Assembly (NCBI GenBank): GCA_934182615.1
Contig: CAKPRO010000006.1
Location: 19,014-83,013, forward strand
Reading direction: 5' to 3'
From: an uncultured Bacilli bacterium
GTDB lineage: Bacteria > Bacillota_I > Bacilli_A > RF39 > UBA660
Length of the DNA stretch: 64,000 nucleotides
Shown: one piece after another, positions 33,639-44,040 of the stretch
How positions within the stretch are numbered: position 1 is the first letter of the stretch
How the letters are laid out: every line of letters starts with the position of its first letter
Made by a program: the position numbers and the translations under genes
The notes under the pieces: model-generated
Databases searched by the model: none
Told to the model about the DNA's origin: nothing
What the model saw: only the letters and a program-made list of their open reading frames with translations

Positions 33639-34375
33639 CCTTTCATAATATCTTTATGTAATATAACATCTACTCCATCAATAAGTTTAGGACTATCAGA
33701 AAAACCTATTAAAATATTTCCCTTATACCCTATTCCATCAATAAATATAATATCTGGTTTAATACATTTAAGTAATCCTTCTCCACTCATAGTATAATAA
33801 GGAACTAATATATAATTATCTTCTCTAATATATTTATTAGATAATAATATAATAGGTCTCTTTTTATAAGGATCATATAAATTATTCCCCGTATCTACAA
33901 AACCTACTACTGATATCTTACTTTTATCTTTAAAATATATGTCTACCTTATAATAATTATTATAAATATTTTTAATCTTTCTACTTTCTTTAATATATAA
34001 TATTAAAACTAAACTACTAATAACAATTATAATAAAATAATTAATAAATATATTATTAGATACCTTAACATTAAATAAATATATAATACCCCCTATCAAA
34101 GTACTAAGTAAATACATATAAAATATATTTCTAAGTACATATTTAACTCCCTTATATCCAAAAGATATAAGTACCATAATAATAATACTTATAACTTCAA
34201 TTAATATCTTATTAATATTATTAAATAATAATACTGAAGAAATACCTCCTATCAAAGATGAAATTATAATTCTAATAAGATTACTATTTCTCTTTAATAT
34301 AATTGAAGTACCAAGTATAATCATAAAATCCATAATAGTATTAAACAAAAAAAATAAATCAATATATATTCTCAT
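33635..34375 (-). CDS. spoIIGA: Pro-sigma-E processing protease SpoIIGA
   Basis: 246 residues. Five or so membrane helices occupy about residues 5-140, and a cytoplasmic aspartic-protease domain has VVGFVDTGNNLYDP (catalytic D-T-G) near 165. It activates sigma-E. I choose ATG 34375, giving MRIYIDLFFLFNTIMDFMII, which matches the family's usual start. A longer frame back to GTG 34426 would run through a terminator hairpin and has no ribosome binding site. The binding site at 34375 is also weak. Translationally coupled to sigE. Confidence 0.9.
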   Translation of the reverse strand: MRIYIDLFFLFNTIMDFMIILGTSIILKRNSNLIRIIISSLIGGISSVLLFNNINKILIEVISIIIMVLISFGYKGVKYVLRNIFYMYLLSTLIGGIIYLFNVKVSNNIFINYFIIIVISSLVLILYIKESRKIKNIYNNYYKVDIYFKDKSKISVVGFVDTGNNLYDPYKKRPIILLSNKYIREDNYILVPYYTMSGEGLLKCIKPDIIFIDGIGYKGNILIGFSDSPKLIDGVDVILHKDIMKG

Positions 34376-34385
34376 ATATTGATTA

Positions 34386-34423
34386 TAAAAAAAAGAATAT
34401 AAATATCTTGTCGATTTATATTC
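34386..34423 (-). terminator. Terminator of the pilin-like gene, with a 0A-like box in its loop
   Basis: On the minus strand GAATATAAAT and ATTTATATTC pair around a short loop and are followed by eight T. The loop holds TGTCGAT on the plus strand (34409-34415), one base off the Spo0A box TGTCGAA. It lies just upstream of spoIIGA, an operon under Spo0A control in Bacillus. Confidence 0.65.
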
Positions 34424-34425
34424 CA

Positions 34426-34641
34426 CTATTCAAATAATTTATTCTCATCTCCAGAGCAATAGCCACCGCCTACTTTAGCACCTTCAACATATTCCTTACC
34501 AGAAATATTACATCCCATCTTAGTAACAGCATCTTGTAAATATCCTCCAAAGATTTTTACTAATCCTATTGCTACTACTGTAATTAAAGATATAATAAGT
34601 ACATATTCTACTAATGTTTGACCTTTTCTATTCAACTTCAT
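34426..34641 (-). CDS. Flp/Fap-type (type IVb) pilin-like protein
   Basis: 71 residues. The start MKLNRKGQTLVEYVLIISLI carries a class III signal: a short basic leader, cleavage after Gly7, and Glu at position +5 of the mature protein, then a hydrophobic helix. The C-terminal part has two Cys (MGCNISG and GGYCSGDE) that might form a disulphide. Flp pilins are processed by a prepilin peptidase and assembled by a Tad system; no tad genes are in this window. AAAGGACG precedes ATG 34641. Confidence 0.78.
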   Translation of the reverse strand: MKLNRKGQTLVEYVLIISLITVVAIGLVKIFGGYLQDAVTKMGCNISGKEYVEGAKVGGGYCSGDENKLFE

Positions 34642-34806
34642 ACTATCGTCCTTTCGTATTCTTAACATAATTGTACTATATTTTTCAAAATAAAGCAACA
34701 TTTATTTATCTTCTTTTTCAATTTCTAAATCAAAACAAATAATTATTCCATCAATATATTAATATCTATCTATTTCTTAAATATATCCAACACTTAAAAT
34801 AATTTA

Positions 34807-34863
34807 TAATAGAGACTATTATATAGGCTCTATTATACAACATAAAACTTAAGTTTACTTAAG
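34807..34863 (+). repeat. Paired-hairpin element, copy f
   Basis: Plus strand: TAATAGAG/CTCTATTA around ACTATTATATAGG, then CTTAAG-TTTA-CTTAAG. It lies between pnp and the pilin-like gene, antisense to both. Confidence 0.5.
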
Positions 34864-34888
34864 GTTGAAGTGGATAAAGAAAAAGAAC

Positions 34889-37024
34889 TTATTTAAGTAA
34901 GTCCTTTCTTGATAAATTAAGTTTACCCTTCTTATCATATCCAGTAGCAATAGCAATAACTTCATCTCCTACTTTAAATAAATCACTAGGTTTATCAACT
35001 CTCTTAGTATCTAATTGCGATACATGAATAAGTCCTTCACATCCAGGCCATAACTCAACAAAGATACCAAAATCTTGAATAGATACAACCTTACAAGTAT
35101 AAGTCTTACCAATCTCTACTTCTCTAGCAATATTCTTAATTCTATCGGCAGTTCTATTAATAACATCCCTATCAGTATGATAAATAATAACTCTACCATC
35201 ATCTTCAAGATCAACTTTAACAGCATTAATATCATTAACAGTATTAACATTACTACATTCCAAGATAATCTTCGTAATCATTTCTCCACCACGACCAATA
35301 ACATCTTTAATCTTATCTGGATTAATCATAAATACTTCAGTCTTAGGAGCATACTTAGATACATCTTCTCTAGGTTTAGATATTTGTTTCTCAATAACAT
35401 CTAATATCTCAAATCTAGCTTTCTTAGCTTGTGCTAAAGCCTCTTTTAATATTTCTCTATTAATACCATCAATCTTAATATCCATTTGAAGAGCAGTAAT
35501 ACCATCACGAGTTCCCGCTACCTTAAAGTCCATATCACCAAGATGATCTTCCATACCTTGAATATCAGTAAGAATAGTATAATCATTCTCATGAGTAATA
35601 AGTCCCATAGCAATACCCGCTACTGGCTTCTTAATAGGAACACCCGCTGCCATAAGAGCCATCGTACCCGCACAAATAGTAGCCTGACTACTAGAACCAT
35701 TACTCTCTAGTATCTCACTAACAACTCTTATCGTATAAGGAAATTCTTCTTCACTAGGAATAACATAAGAAAGTGCTCTCTCTCCTAATGCACCATGACC
35801 AATTTCTCTTCTACCAGGAGCCCCATATCTACCAGTTTCACCTACTGAGAATGGTGGGAAGTTATAATGTAACATAAATCTCTTAGCATCTTCAATTCCA
35901 AGTCCATCAAGGATTTGATGTTCTCCAAGTGCTCCAAGAGTTACTGTTGCTAAACTTTGAGTTTGTCCTCTAGTAAATAAAGCACTACCATGACATCTAG
36001 GTAATAAATCAATATCTGTAGATAATGGTCTAATCTCATCCATTCTTCTACCATCTGCTCTAGTCTTCTCTTTAACAACAATATTTCTAAATAGTTCATA
36101 CTCAATACCATGGAATATTAAAGCCACCTTAGTAAGTAATTCCTTTAATTCTTCAGGTTTCATCGTATCTTCATTTTCACTCTTATACTTTTCTATTACT
36201 TCTTCTTCTAAGTCATCAATAGCACCATATTTCTCTAACTTATCTTTAATTCTAAGAGCCTTATCAAGTCTCTCTCTAACAATACTATCTACTTCACTTC
36301 TAAGTTCTGAAGATATTTCTAACTTCTCATATTCCATCTTCTCTACGCCAATAGCACTAATAACTTCTTCCTCAAAAGCAATTAACTTCTTAATAGCCTC
36401 ATGTCCAAACATTAATGCTTCAAGCATATCATCTTCTAAGGCCTCTCTAGCTCCAGCCTCAACCATATTAATAGCGTCTTTTGTTCCCGCTACTGTAAGG
36501 TCAATATCAGACTTCTCACTTTGTTCTACAGTAGGATTAATAACAAACTCCCCATCAACTCTACCAACTTTAACCGCTGCTACTGGACCATTAAAAGGTA
36601 TCTTACTAATACAAGTAGCAAGTGAAGATCCAAATAATGCTGTAAGTTCAGGTGAATTGTCTTGGTCTACTGATAACACTGTATTAACAATTTGTACTTC
36701 ATTCTTAAAATCCTCTGGAAATAATGGTCTAAGAGGTCTATCAATCATACGAGCCGCAAGTGTTGCCGCATCAGTAGGTCTACCCTCTCTCTTAATAAAT
36801 CCTCCAGGTATCTTACCTACAGAATATAACTTTTCTTGGTATAAAACCATAAGTGGAAAGAAATCAGATAATAGATTAGCACTCTTACTAACAACAGCAG
36901 TTGATAGTACTACAGTATCTCCATATCTAACAAGTACTGCTCCATCTGCTTGTTTAGCAACTTGTCCATGTTCTACTACTATCTTTCTTCCATAAAAATC
37001 TAACTCAAATACTTTCTTATCCAT
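34889..37024 (-). CDS. pnp: Polyribonucleotide nucleotidyltransferase (PNPase)
   Basis: 711 residues, the usual length. Two RNase PH-like domains are present ([20 protein letters not shown] and [15 protein letters not shown]), with the second-domain catalytic region [11 protein letters not shown] and [22 protein letters not shown] domain ([13 protein letters not shown]) and a C-terminal S1 domain ([20 protein letters not shown]) follow. It degrades RNA from the 3' end with phosphate. It lies downstream of rpsO and a 110-residue gene, close to the classical rpsO-pnp order. Confidence 0.98.
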   Translation of the reverse strand: MDKKVFELDFYGRKIVVEHGQVAKQADGAVLVRYGDTVVLSTAVVSKSANLLSDFFPLMVLYQEKLYSVGKIPGGFIKREGRPTDAATLAARMIDRPLRPLFPEDFKNEVQIVNTVLSVDQDNSPELTALFGSSLATCISKIPFNGPVAAVKVGRVDGEFVINPTVEQSEKSDIDLTVAGTKDAINMVEAGAREALEDDMLEALMFGHEAIKKLIAFEEEVISAIGVEKMEYEKLEISSELRSEVDSIVRERLDKALRIKDKLEKYGAIDDLEEEVIEKYKSENEDTMKPEELKELLTKVALIFHGIEYELFRNIVVKEKTRADGRRMDEIRPLSTDIDLLPRCHGSALFTRGQTQSLATVTLGALGEHQILDGLGIEDAKRFMLHYNFPPFSVGETGRYGAPGRREIGHGALGERALSYVIPSEEEFPYTIRVVSEILESNGSSSQATICAGTMALMAAGVPIKKPVAGIAMGLITHENDYTILTDIQGMEDHLGDMDFKVAGTRDGITALQMDIKIDGINREILKEALAQAKKARFEILDVIEKQISKPREDVSKYAPKTEVFMINPDKIKDVIGRGGEMITKIILECSNVNTVNDINAVKVDLEDDGRVIIYHTDRDVINRTADRIKNIAREVEIGKTYTCKVVSIQDFGIFVELWPGCEGLIHVSQLDTKRVDKPSDLFKVGDEVIAIATGYDKKGKLNLSRKDLLK

Positions 37025-37028
37025 ATCT

Positions 37029-37361
37029 CTACTCCTTTTCTTTTACTTGATTCTTATAATCATTAAATTTTTTAAGTATTCTTCTTTTACTCATATTTTG
37101 TTTTTCAACAGATATAATATCACTAAAAGGTATAAATGGGCCATTAATAAATAGACATCCTATTTCATTTTCACAACTTGTTAAAGCACCAAAAACTTTA
37201 TATTTTTTCCCAGTTAATAAATCAATATACCTATTACTTTTTGTGGGTTTAACTATCGTTTGTCTAATAGCCTCATGATAGTAAGCAGTTTCTCCATTTC
37301 TTCTATACTCTTTTTTAGTTATCATACTTATATTAGCAAAATACAAATCATTTATATTCAT
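37029..37361 (-). CDS. Hypothetical protein, 110 aa, between rpsO and pnp
   Basis: Not recognised. Small and basic, with a beta-rich centre ([20 protein letters not shown]) and a lysine-rich C-terminus ([20 protein letters not shown]). No signal or membrane helix. It ends four bases before the pnp start, so it is cotranscribed with pnp. Confidence 0.65.
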   Translation of the reverse strand: MNINDLYFANISMITKKEYRRNGETAYYHEAIRQTIVKPTKSNRYIDLLTGKKYKVFGALTSCENEIGCLFINGPFIPFSDIISVEKQNMSKRRILKKFNDYKNQVKEKE

Positions 37362-37380
37362 AAAAACCTCCCAATAAATA

Positions 37381-37405
37381 TAAAGACACTCAAAAAAGAG
37401 TGCCT
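37381..37405 (-). terminator. Terminator-like hairpin after rpsO
   Basis: On the minus strand GCACTC-TTTTTT-GAGTGT is followed by CTTTATATTT. It may attenuate transcription into the 110-residue gene and pnp. Confidence 0.6.
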
Positions 37406-37415
37406 ACTTTATTAA

Positions 37416-37685
37416 TTATTTTCTTAATCCTAATTTTGCAACTACATCTCTGTATCTCTTAACATCAGTCTTAACAAGATAGTTTAATAAACTTCTTCTT
37501 TTACCAACTTTAATTAAAAGTCCTCTCTTAGAAGCTTTATCTTGTTTATTATTCTTAAGATGTTCAGTTAAAGCATTAATCTCATTGGTAAGAATAGCTA
37601 TTTGTACTTCAGGAGATCCTGTATCTTTACTATCTCTAGCAAACTCTTTAATGATTTGTGCTTTCTTATCTTTATTTAAAGCCAT
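37416..37685 (-). CDS. rpsO: 30S ribosomal protein S15
   Basis: 89 residues, the usual length. It contains [40 protein letters not shown] and KRRSLLNYL. It binds 16S rRNA early in assembly and often controls its own mRNA. AAGGAGG precedes ATG 37685. Confidence 0.98.
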   Translation of the reverse strand: MALNKDKKAQIIKEFARDSKDTGSPEVQIAILTNEINALTEHLKNNKQDKASKRGLLIKVGKRRSLLNYLVKTDVKRYRDVVAKLGLRK

Positions 37686-37767
37686 TATATTTTCCTCCTT
37701 ATCTTATTTTCACCTTTAACCTAGTTATGGTAAGAGGTACCAATAACAAAGTTCAAGGAACATATTA

Positions 37768-37796
37768 ATAATACACTATATTTTACGATTTGTAAA
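37768..37796 (-). promoter_or_regulatory. rpsO promoter
   Basis: On the minus strand TTTACA (plus 37791-37796), a 17-bp spacer and TATTAT (plus 37768-37773). The leader to rpsO contains GGTACCTCTTACC-like pairing that could serve S15 autoregulation. Confidence 0.65.
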
Positions 37797-37814
37797 TAGT
37801 TTTTATGAATTTTC

Positions 37815-39593
37815 TCATCTTTCCAAGTATTTATTAATCTTATTAATAAAAATATCTTCATCAATAGGTTCTGATATAACATCACTAAAACCATATTTAT
37901 CATAACTATCAATATACTCATTATTACTACTAAGTAATATAACCTTAGTATTAAAAGACTTAATCATTAATAGCTTCTTCATAATAATTATCCCACTAAG
38001 TGGCTTAATATTATCTTCAATTAATATTAAATCATATTTCTTTTTACCCCTAATCTTATCTAAAGCCTCTTTACCAAGTTCTATTATTTCTAAATTAATA
38101 TTCTTATCTTTAACAATATCTTTAATTATCTTACTATTTAAATTACCAATTAATAATACATCTTTCTTATCAATTACCTTTTCATATTCATTTAACTTAT
38201 TATCACTAACTACCAATCTCTGATCTAATATAATCTTCATCTTAGTACCAATTCCATATATACTACTAGGAACAATAGTACCATTCATTAAAGTAATAAT
38301 CTTCTTAACATTATATAAAGTATCATTTAAATCATAATTCTCTTCTTTATAATCCTTCTCATTAACAAATAAACTACCTAACTTATCACTTTCAATACCA
38401 ATACCAGAATCCTCTACAGTTATAATAAGTCTAACTATATCATTCTTAATAATAGTATTAACATCTAACTCTATATAACCATTATTAGTATACTTAACAC
38501 TATTATCTAACAAAATATCAATAACTTTCTTCAAATTAATACCATCACCATATAAAAATTCTGGCATATCACTATTAATATTACTTCTAAAAACAATATT
38601 CTTATCATTACATCTCTTCTTATAAGTATTAATCAAACTCTTAAGTATCAACTTAATATTATATTTTTCATCATACACTCTAATACTAGCCCCATCCATA
38701 TTAGAAACATCTAATATTTCATTAGTTATAGTAGTAAACTTAGCAGTACTACCCTTTATCTCTCTAGCAGAATCTTCAATAACTTCTACATTAACTTTCT
38801 TATTATCAGTCTCATCCAAGATATTATCAGCTTCTTTATTAATATCTTTAGTAATACCCCTTATCTCATTAGTCATATTATATAAGAATAAAGTCTTCTC
38901 TTCATTAGCATTATCACTAATTTCCTTAGCCCTATGTATCTCTTCAATTGTCTTCATATCAGGATTCTCTATTGTAAAATACATAACAACAGTAACTAAT
39001 ACTTCTAAAGGACTAACTAAAAATAATTCTGGATATTTTATCTGAAGAAGCAAAGCAACTCCTCCAAATAAAAGGAATATAAACATAGGTATATACTTCT
39101 TATTACCAAGTTTTTTAATATTAATAACTGAATTAATAACAATTACTAAAATAGCAATTATAGCAATTAAATAAGTAAAATTAACTGCTAAACCACTAGT
39201 ATACATAATATTATTTTTATAATAATAATTAATTGGTAATATTGATATCAAAAATGCAATCAAAACATATACTACCCAAAATATTTTATATAATTTTTTA
39301 GACTTAAAATCTGAAGATATTGAAATAACATATAACATAAAGAATAATATCCAACTATCTAAAGATATTAAATATAATACATTAATTATTCTTGTAATAT
39401 AAGCCATACTATCTATATTAATAATAAATATATAACTAACCATTCCTAATAATAACTCTACAAATGTAGATATAAGAAGTAAACTATATATCTTATTTTC
39501 TTTAGATTTAATTCTTTTTCTCTTAAAATATATAATAATTATAAGTAATATATAAACCATCCCTGAAAATGTTAAACCTAAATTAAAATTCAT
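37815..39593 (-). CDS. Hybrid histidine-kinase-like membrane protein lacking His and receiver residues (copy 2)
   Basis: 592 residues with the same layout as the gene at 1906: about seven membrane segments (1-210), helical region, GHKL-like domain and a receiver-like domain (478-592). The H-box reads FLYNMTNEIR, with Asn242 in place of His. The N-box (LDNSVKYT) and G1 box (EDSGIGI) remain. The receiver has lost its catalytic set: the acidic pair is Gly483-Asn484, the phospho-acceptor is Glu526, and the lysine is Glu575. It is therefore a pseudokinase with a pseudoreceiver, possibly an ATP-binding signalling or scaffold protein. It lies 15 bp downstream of an AMP-ligase gene, the same association as copy 1. 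GGTGG precedes the ATG. Confidence 0.82.
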   Translation of the reverse strand: MNFNLGLTFSGMVYILLIIIIYFKRKRIKSKENKIYSLLLISTFVELLLGMVSYIFIINIDSMAYITRIINVLYLISLDSWILFFMLYVISISSDFKSKKLYKIFWVVYVLIAFLISILPINYYYKNNIMYTSGLAVNFTYLIAIIAILVIVINSVINIKKLGNKKYIPMFIFLLFGGVALLLQIKYPELFLVSPLEVLVTVVMYFTIENPDMKTIEEIHRAKEISDNANEEKTLFLYNMTNEIRGITKDINKEADNILDETDNKKVNVEVIEDSAREIKGSTAKFTTITNEILDVSNMDGASIRVYDEKYNIKLILKSLINTYKKRCNDKNIVFRSNINSDMPEFLYGDGINLKKVIDILLDNSVKYTNNGYIELDVNTIIKNDIVRLIITVEDSGIGIESDKLGSLFVNEKDYKEENYDLNDTLYNVKKIITLMNGTIVPSSIYGIGTKMKIILDQRLVVSDNKLNEYEKVIDKKDVLLIGNLNSKIIKDIVKDKNINLEIIELGKEALDKIRGKKKYDLILIEDNIKPLSGIIIMKKLLMIKSFNTKVILLSSNNEYIDSYDKYGFSDVISEPIDEDIFINKINKYLER

Positions 39594-39608
39594 ACTACTA
39601 CCACCTTT

Positions 39609-41465
39609 TTATTTCTTTATCAATTTTTTACCCTTACTAGGCATAACTATATCATAATAACCAAGTCCCATATTAGTCTCATGACAAACAATACTAATCT
39701 CACTTCCATCAATACCATCTTCTTTTATCTTCTTATAGTCTTTCTTTAAAGCCGTTGTATATGGTAACTCGTCCACTACTTTCCATTTAGCAGGTATATC
39801 ACGAAACGACATATTATTATTACTTAAAATATAATTATCAATAATACTCTTTATAATATCTTTTATATCAATACCTTTACTCTCTTTAGATAAAACAACA
39901 TATATAAGAGGCATAGCACCAAAGTTATTTTCATCATAATATTCAGATATCATAACATCTTCTACATAAGAAGAACTAGTAACAGCATTTTCTAAAGCAT
40001 TAGGATATATCTTATAACCATCATATCTAGATATCATACCACTTGCTCTTCCTTCAAAAAAGTATTCCCCTCTAGCATTTTTTTTCATTATATCTCCAGT
40101 ATCAATATACTCTCTTCCATCAATATTAATTGTTTTATGTAATACTTCTCCATCAAATTCGCATACTGGATTACTACCCTTACTATAATATAAATGACCA
40201 AGTTCTCCACGACTCAATTCTTTCATAGTGTCAGGATCAATAATAATACCATTTCCACCAGGTAAATCAATTCCACAACTACCAGGAGTAGACATAAAAG
40301 GATCTTCTAGTATACAAGTACCATTAAATTCACTCATACCATAACCAGTTCTAAGTAAACACTTAGCATTATGTGATATTAAAAATCTATTAATATTAGC
40401 TAGTTGCATAATAGTAAGTGTACCACCGCCATATACCGCTTCTTCAAGAAAAGATAAATCAGCATTATTATATTTATCACTACCTATAAGTCTAAGCCAA
40501 AAAGAAGGTGTACCAAATAAACAATTAGCCTTAGTCTTAAGTAAAATATCAATAATATTTTCCTGTGAAAATATTGGTATTTCTATCATTTCTAATCCTA
40601 AACTATGACCCAAATGCATCGAATCAGAAAAACCAAACTGAGCAAAACCAGGAAGTACATGTAAAAATGTTTTAACTCTACTATAATCTATATTTGATAT
40701 TTGATGTTGAAAAGCAATAAAATTAACATTTTCATTAGTTGAAGGAATAGTCTTAGGTACTCCTGTTGTACCAGAAGAATGGCATATTGTAGCTACTTCA
40801 TTTTCTACATATGGGTTAGTATAACATACTTGATATCTTGAATCCTTAAGAAATCTATCTACTCCAAATATATTAATATTACCATACGAAGTACTTACTC
40901 TCTTAACAATATCTTCATCCCTAAATTTCATTCTATACATAACACTTTCAATCATAGGTAAAGAATCAGTAATCTTAGTAATTAATACTTTATCAATATT
41001 TAATTCATTATAAATATAATCCTCAATAGGTTTAATTGAAGTTTCATATACCTTATCAAAGCATACAATAGCATTTACTTTTTCTTTCTCTAAAAAATAT
41101 TTCATTCTATCTTCCTTACTAGTAGGATCAATATTATCTGAAATAGCCCCAATCTTATTTAAAGCATATATAATAATAGTAGACTCTGGTAAATTAGGAA
41201 GTAAAAGTGCTACTCTATCACCTTTTCTAATCCCCATAGCGGCAAATCCCTTAGCATACCTATCTATTAAATCAATAAATTCCCCATAAGTATACCTTTT
41301 TCTTCCAAATCTAAGTGCATATCTATCTAAATTATTCTTATTACACTCCCTAATATATCCATACATAGTATATTTAGGAATATTATTAAGAATAATATCA
41401 AAACTATCACTAGGATTATTCTGTATTTCCCTTTTTAATTCTTCTATTCTTTTTAGTAATTCCAT
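39609..41465 (-). CDS. AMP-forming acyl/aryl-CoA synthetase-like protein (ANL superfamily), cassette 2
   Basis: 618 residues with full ANL motifs. ICHSSGTTGVPKTIPST near residue 233 is the phosphate loop, YGMSEFNGTC near 375 the adenine region, YIDTGDIMKK near 455 has the intact TGD, GRASGMISRYDGYKIYP is the hinge, and YTTALKKDYKKI carries the C-terminal lysine. It should adenylate a carboxylic acid. Unlike cassette 1, its hallmark residues are intact. It is immediately upstream of the pseudokinase and probably cotranscribed with it. The substrate is unknown; no acyl carrier protein is next to it. Confidence 0.82.
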   Translation of the reverse strand: MELLKRIEELKREIQNNPSDSFDIILNNIPKYTMYGYIRECNKNNLDRYALRFGRKRYTYGEFIDLIDRYAKGFAAMGIRKGDRVALLLPNLPESTIIIYALNKIGAISDNIDPTSKEDRMKYFLEKEKVNAIVCFDKVYETSIKPIEDYIYNELNIDKVLITKITDSLPMIESVMYRMKFRDEDIVKRVSTSYGNINIFGVDRFLKDSRYQVCYTNPYVENEVATICHSSGTTGVPKTIPSTNENVNFIAFQHQISNIDYSRVKTFLHVLPGFAQFGFSDSMHLGHSLGLEMIEIPIFSQENIIDILLKTKANCLFGTPSFWLRLIGSDKYNNADLSFLEEAVYGGGTLTIMQLANINRFLISHNAKCLLRTGYGMSEFNGTCILEDPFMSTPGSCGIDLPGGNGIIIDPDTMKELSRGELGHLYYSKGSNPVCEFDGEVLHKTINIDGREYIDTGDIMKKNARGEYFFEGRASGMISRYDGYKIYPNALENAVTSSSYVEDVMISEYYDENNFGAMPLIYVVLSKESKGIDIKDIIKSIIDNYILSNNNMSFRDIPAKWKVVDELPYTTALKKDYKKIKEDGIDGSEISIVCHETNMGLGYYDIVMPSKGKKLIKK

Positions 41466-41528
41466 CTAAACCACCCTTTACAAAATTTCCCCTCTAAAAC
41501 ACTAATATTATACCATAATCAAAAGCTA

Positions 41529-41558
41529 AAAAAAATGTACCATTTGTGTACATTTTTT
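41529..41558. terminator. Terminator after the 390-residue gene
   Basis: AAAATGTAC and GTACATTTT pair around CATTTGT with A/T runs on both sides. On the minus strand it ends the gene that stops at 41599. Confidence 0.75.
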
Positions 41559-41598
41559 CAGTTCGTAAAATGACATAAGTTTACTATAAGTTAACCAT

Positions 41599-42771
41599 TT
41601 ATTTGCCCTTTCCACTTGCAATATCTGGTAAATATAAAGAAAACTTTTTATTAATTACTTTCATAACATTACTATCATATTTCATAGGTAATACTACTTC
41701 ATAATAATATTCTCTAAGTATATCATCTGAAACATTATATCTAGAAATAACTTCATCTAAACTATCTAAATTAATAAGAAATTTATTATATTCTTCTTCA
41801 TTATATGGAGGAATATTATTTTTTTGTCTATATAACCCCTTATTAATACATTTAAATCTTATTCCCATTCGTTTAAGACTAATATACTCTCCTAGTAACA
41901 TATCACATCCATTACTAAGAAGTAAAGCTCCTACAGCTCTTGTTTTAGTTCTATCTAATACTACTTCATTAGTTTGACTATTATATCTATATAACTCTCC
42001 ACTATCTTTTAATTCCCTTTGAATACTTAATTCTTCTATCATTTTAGGACTACTAATTGAAGTAACAGAACTTTCCATATCATTAGTATAACCAACCTTA
42101 ATATAATGTTTATTTCCATTAACATCAATTTCTTTTAAAGTATTAAAATCAGCCTCAGTAGTTTCTCTAGTAACAGAATCAACAAAAGAAGAAGCAATAT
42201 AACTATCACCATTAACATCCATAACAAATAATGCTTTAACATCTCTAAAAGTATTAAGTTCTCTACCTGATATTAAAGAGCAAGATAAGTATTGTTTACT
42301 ATACTCATTATCATGATAATTTAATTCTCCCTTTACACCAGGTTCTAAATAACTAGCATGAATTACTGTCATAAAGTCTTCTCCATTAGTAATATTATCA
42401 TAATTAGTAATATCTCTTTCCCATAACTTAACAGAATAGTCTCTGCATTTCTCTTCTAAATCAAATATCTCTTTTAAATCCTTTTCAAATTCTAATCCTA
42501 CTAGTGAAGCATCATCTTTATATTTACCATACTTAAAACAATACTCTACATTATCACTACTAGTTAAATCATTTAGTATTCTATTATAAATACCATATAA
42601 ATCAGAATATTTACTTTTAAATTCTTTTAATTTCCTATAAGTATCTATATAAATATCATTGTTAACTTCCATATCAATAAGCATAGCAAGTTTTTTCTCT
42701 AACTCTGTAATATAACCTCTTACACTAGAATTAATTAAAGCGTAATCAGTAATATAACTAAATTTTCTCAT
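41599..42771 (-). CDS. Hypothetical protein, 390 aa
   Basis: Not recognised. It begins MRKFSYITDYALINSSVRGY, is helical to about residue 130, and has a central beta-rich region (ALFVMDVNGDSYIASSFVDS) followed by GYTNDMESSVTSI. No signal peptide or membrane helix. It lies upstream of the AMP-ligase/pseudokinase pair but is separated from it by a terminator. Composition matches its neighbours. Confidence 0.65.
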   Translation of the reverse strand: MRKFSYITDYALINSSVRGYITELEKKLAMLIDMEVNNDIYIDTYRKLKEFKSKYSDLYGIYNRILNDLTSSDNVEYCFKYGKYKDDASLVGLEFEKDLKEIFDLEEKCRDYSVKLWERDITNYDNITNGEDFMTVIHASYLEPGVKGELNYHDNEYSKQYLSCSLISGRELNTFRDVKALFVMDVNGDSYIASSFVDSVTRETTEADFNTLKEIDVNGNKHYIKVGYTNDMESSVTSISSPKMIEELSIQRELKDSGELYRYNSQTNEVVLDRTKTRAVGALLLSNGCDMLLGEYISLKRMGIRFKCINKGLYRQKNNIPPYNEEEYNKFLINLDSLDEVISRYNVSDDILREYYYEVVLPMKYDSNVMKVINKKFSLYLPDIASGKGK

Positions 42772-42986
42772 AACACACTCCTATCTAAATAAACATATCA
42801 TTATTTTAACTCTTCAATTTATCAGTATTTCTGACAAGTTAAAATTCTATCAAATTTTCCATCATTCAAATTATAATAACATATTCAATTAACCATCTCT
42901 TTCAGTTGTTGCATTTTTTACAATAACTGAAATTAATTTCTTTACTCAGTGGTTATCCCAAAATTTGCATATACCACCAAAAGCTT

Positions 42987-43041
42987 TATTTCAAAGACTT
43001 AATGGCTTTGAAATACCCTACAAGACCTTAGACTTGTAGGG
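42987..43041 (+). repeat. Paired-hairpin element, copy g
   Basis: Plus strand: TATTTCAAAG/CTTTGAAATA around ACTTAATGG, then CCCTACAAG/CTTGTAGGG around ACCTTAGA. It lies directly after ruvB on the opposite strand. The rest of the gap back to 42772 holds one more imperfect hairpin (42899-42931) and nothing else I can name. Confidence 0.5.
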
Positions 43042-43050
43042 CATAATATA

Positions 43051-44040
43051 TTAATCTTTCTTAATACCTAAATATTCATAAGTCTTATCAGTAACAACTC
43101 TACCTCTAGCAGTTCTCTTTAAATAACCCTGTTGTAATAAATAAGGTTCATATACATCTTCAATAGTAGAAGCTTCTTCTCCAATTGAAGAAGCAAGAGC
43201 CTCAAGTCCTACTGGTCCCCCATTAAATCTTTCTACAATAGCTAAAAGTAAATTATAATCAGTATCATCAAGTCCAGTCTTATCTACTTTTAATCTATCC
43301 AAAGAATTATCAAGAATCTCTTTATTAATAATACCATCACCATATACCAAAGCAAAATCCCTAACTCTCTTAAATAACCTATTAGCAATTCTCGGAGTAC
43401 CCCTACTTCTCTTAGCTAGTTCTCTAGCAGCATCATCAGTAATAGGAGTATCAAGTACCCTAGAAGTTCTCTTAATAATCTGATATAATTCATCCTCAGT
43501 ATAAAAATTAAGTTTAGAAATAATACCAAATCTATCTCTTAAAGGACTAGATAAATCACCTGCTCTAGTAGTAGCTCCTACTAAAGTAAAATGTGGTAAA
43601 TTAATCTTAATATTTCTTGAAGAACCCTCACTACCTACTATTATATCTAAGTAAAAATCCTCCATCGCTGGATATAAAATCTCTTCAATATATCTAGGAA
43701 TTCTATGAATCTCATCAATAAATAGAACATCCCCTTCTTCTAAAGTAGATAGTATTGCAGCTAAGTCCCCACTCTTCTCAATCGAAGGCCCACTAGCAGT
43801 CTTAATATTAGTACCAAGTTCATTAGCAATAATATAAGCAAGAGTAGTCTTACCAAGCCCAGGAGGACCATATAATAAAATATGATCTAAAGTCTCTCCT
43901 CTCATAACTGAAGACTTAATAAATACCCCTAAATTCTCTTTAATCTCACTTTGACCAACATACTCATTTAAAGATACTGGTCTAATAGTCATATCCTTAT
44001 CCTCTTTAAATTCTTCACTACTCATTATTCTATCATTCAT
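43051..44040 (-). CDS. ruvB: Holliday junction branch migration helicase RuvB
   Basis: 329 residues. Walker A is [17 protein letters not shown] near residue 58 and Walker B is LFIDEIHR near 106. Sensor and winged-helix regions follow ([18 protein letters not shown], and [15 protein letters not shown] at the end). With RuvA it drives branch migration. The gene follows scpA-scpB without a gap and is separated from ruvA by 16 kb. Confidence 0.98.
   Translation of the reverse strand: MNDRIMSSEEFKEDKDMTIRPVSLNEYVGQSEIKENLGVFIKSSVMRGETLDHILLYGPPGLGKTTLAYIIANELGTNIKTASGPSIEKSGDLAAILSTLEEGDVLFIDEIHRIPRYIEEILYPAMEDFYLDIIVGSEGSSRNIKINLPHFTLVGATTRAGDLSSPLRDRFGIISKLNFYTEDELYQIIKRTSRVLDTPITDDAARELAKRSRGTPRIANRLFKRVRDFALVYGDGIINKEILDNSLDRLKVDKTGLDDTDYNLLLAIVERFNGGPVGLEALASSIGEEASTIEDVYEPYLLQQGYLKRTARGRVVTDKTYEYLGIKKD

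Noticed and set aside
34375..34426. Extended N-terminus of SpoIIGA from GTG 34426
   Set aside because: The extension would be encoded by a terminator stem, has no ribosome binding site, and the family normally starts at the first membrane helix.
37721..37921. A 66-residue frame at the end of the second kinase-like gene
   Set aside because: It lies within the 3' end of that gene in another frame and has no ribosome binding site; a shadow.
43016..43041. Hairpin after ruvB as its intrinsic terminator
   Set aside because: The stem is strong but no T run follows on the minus strand; it fits the paired-hairpin family instead.
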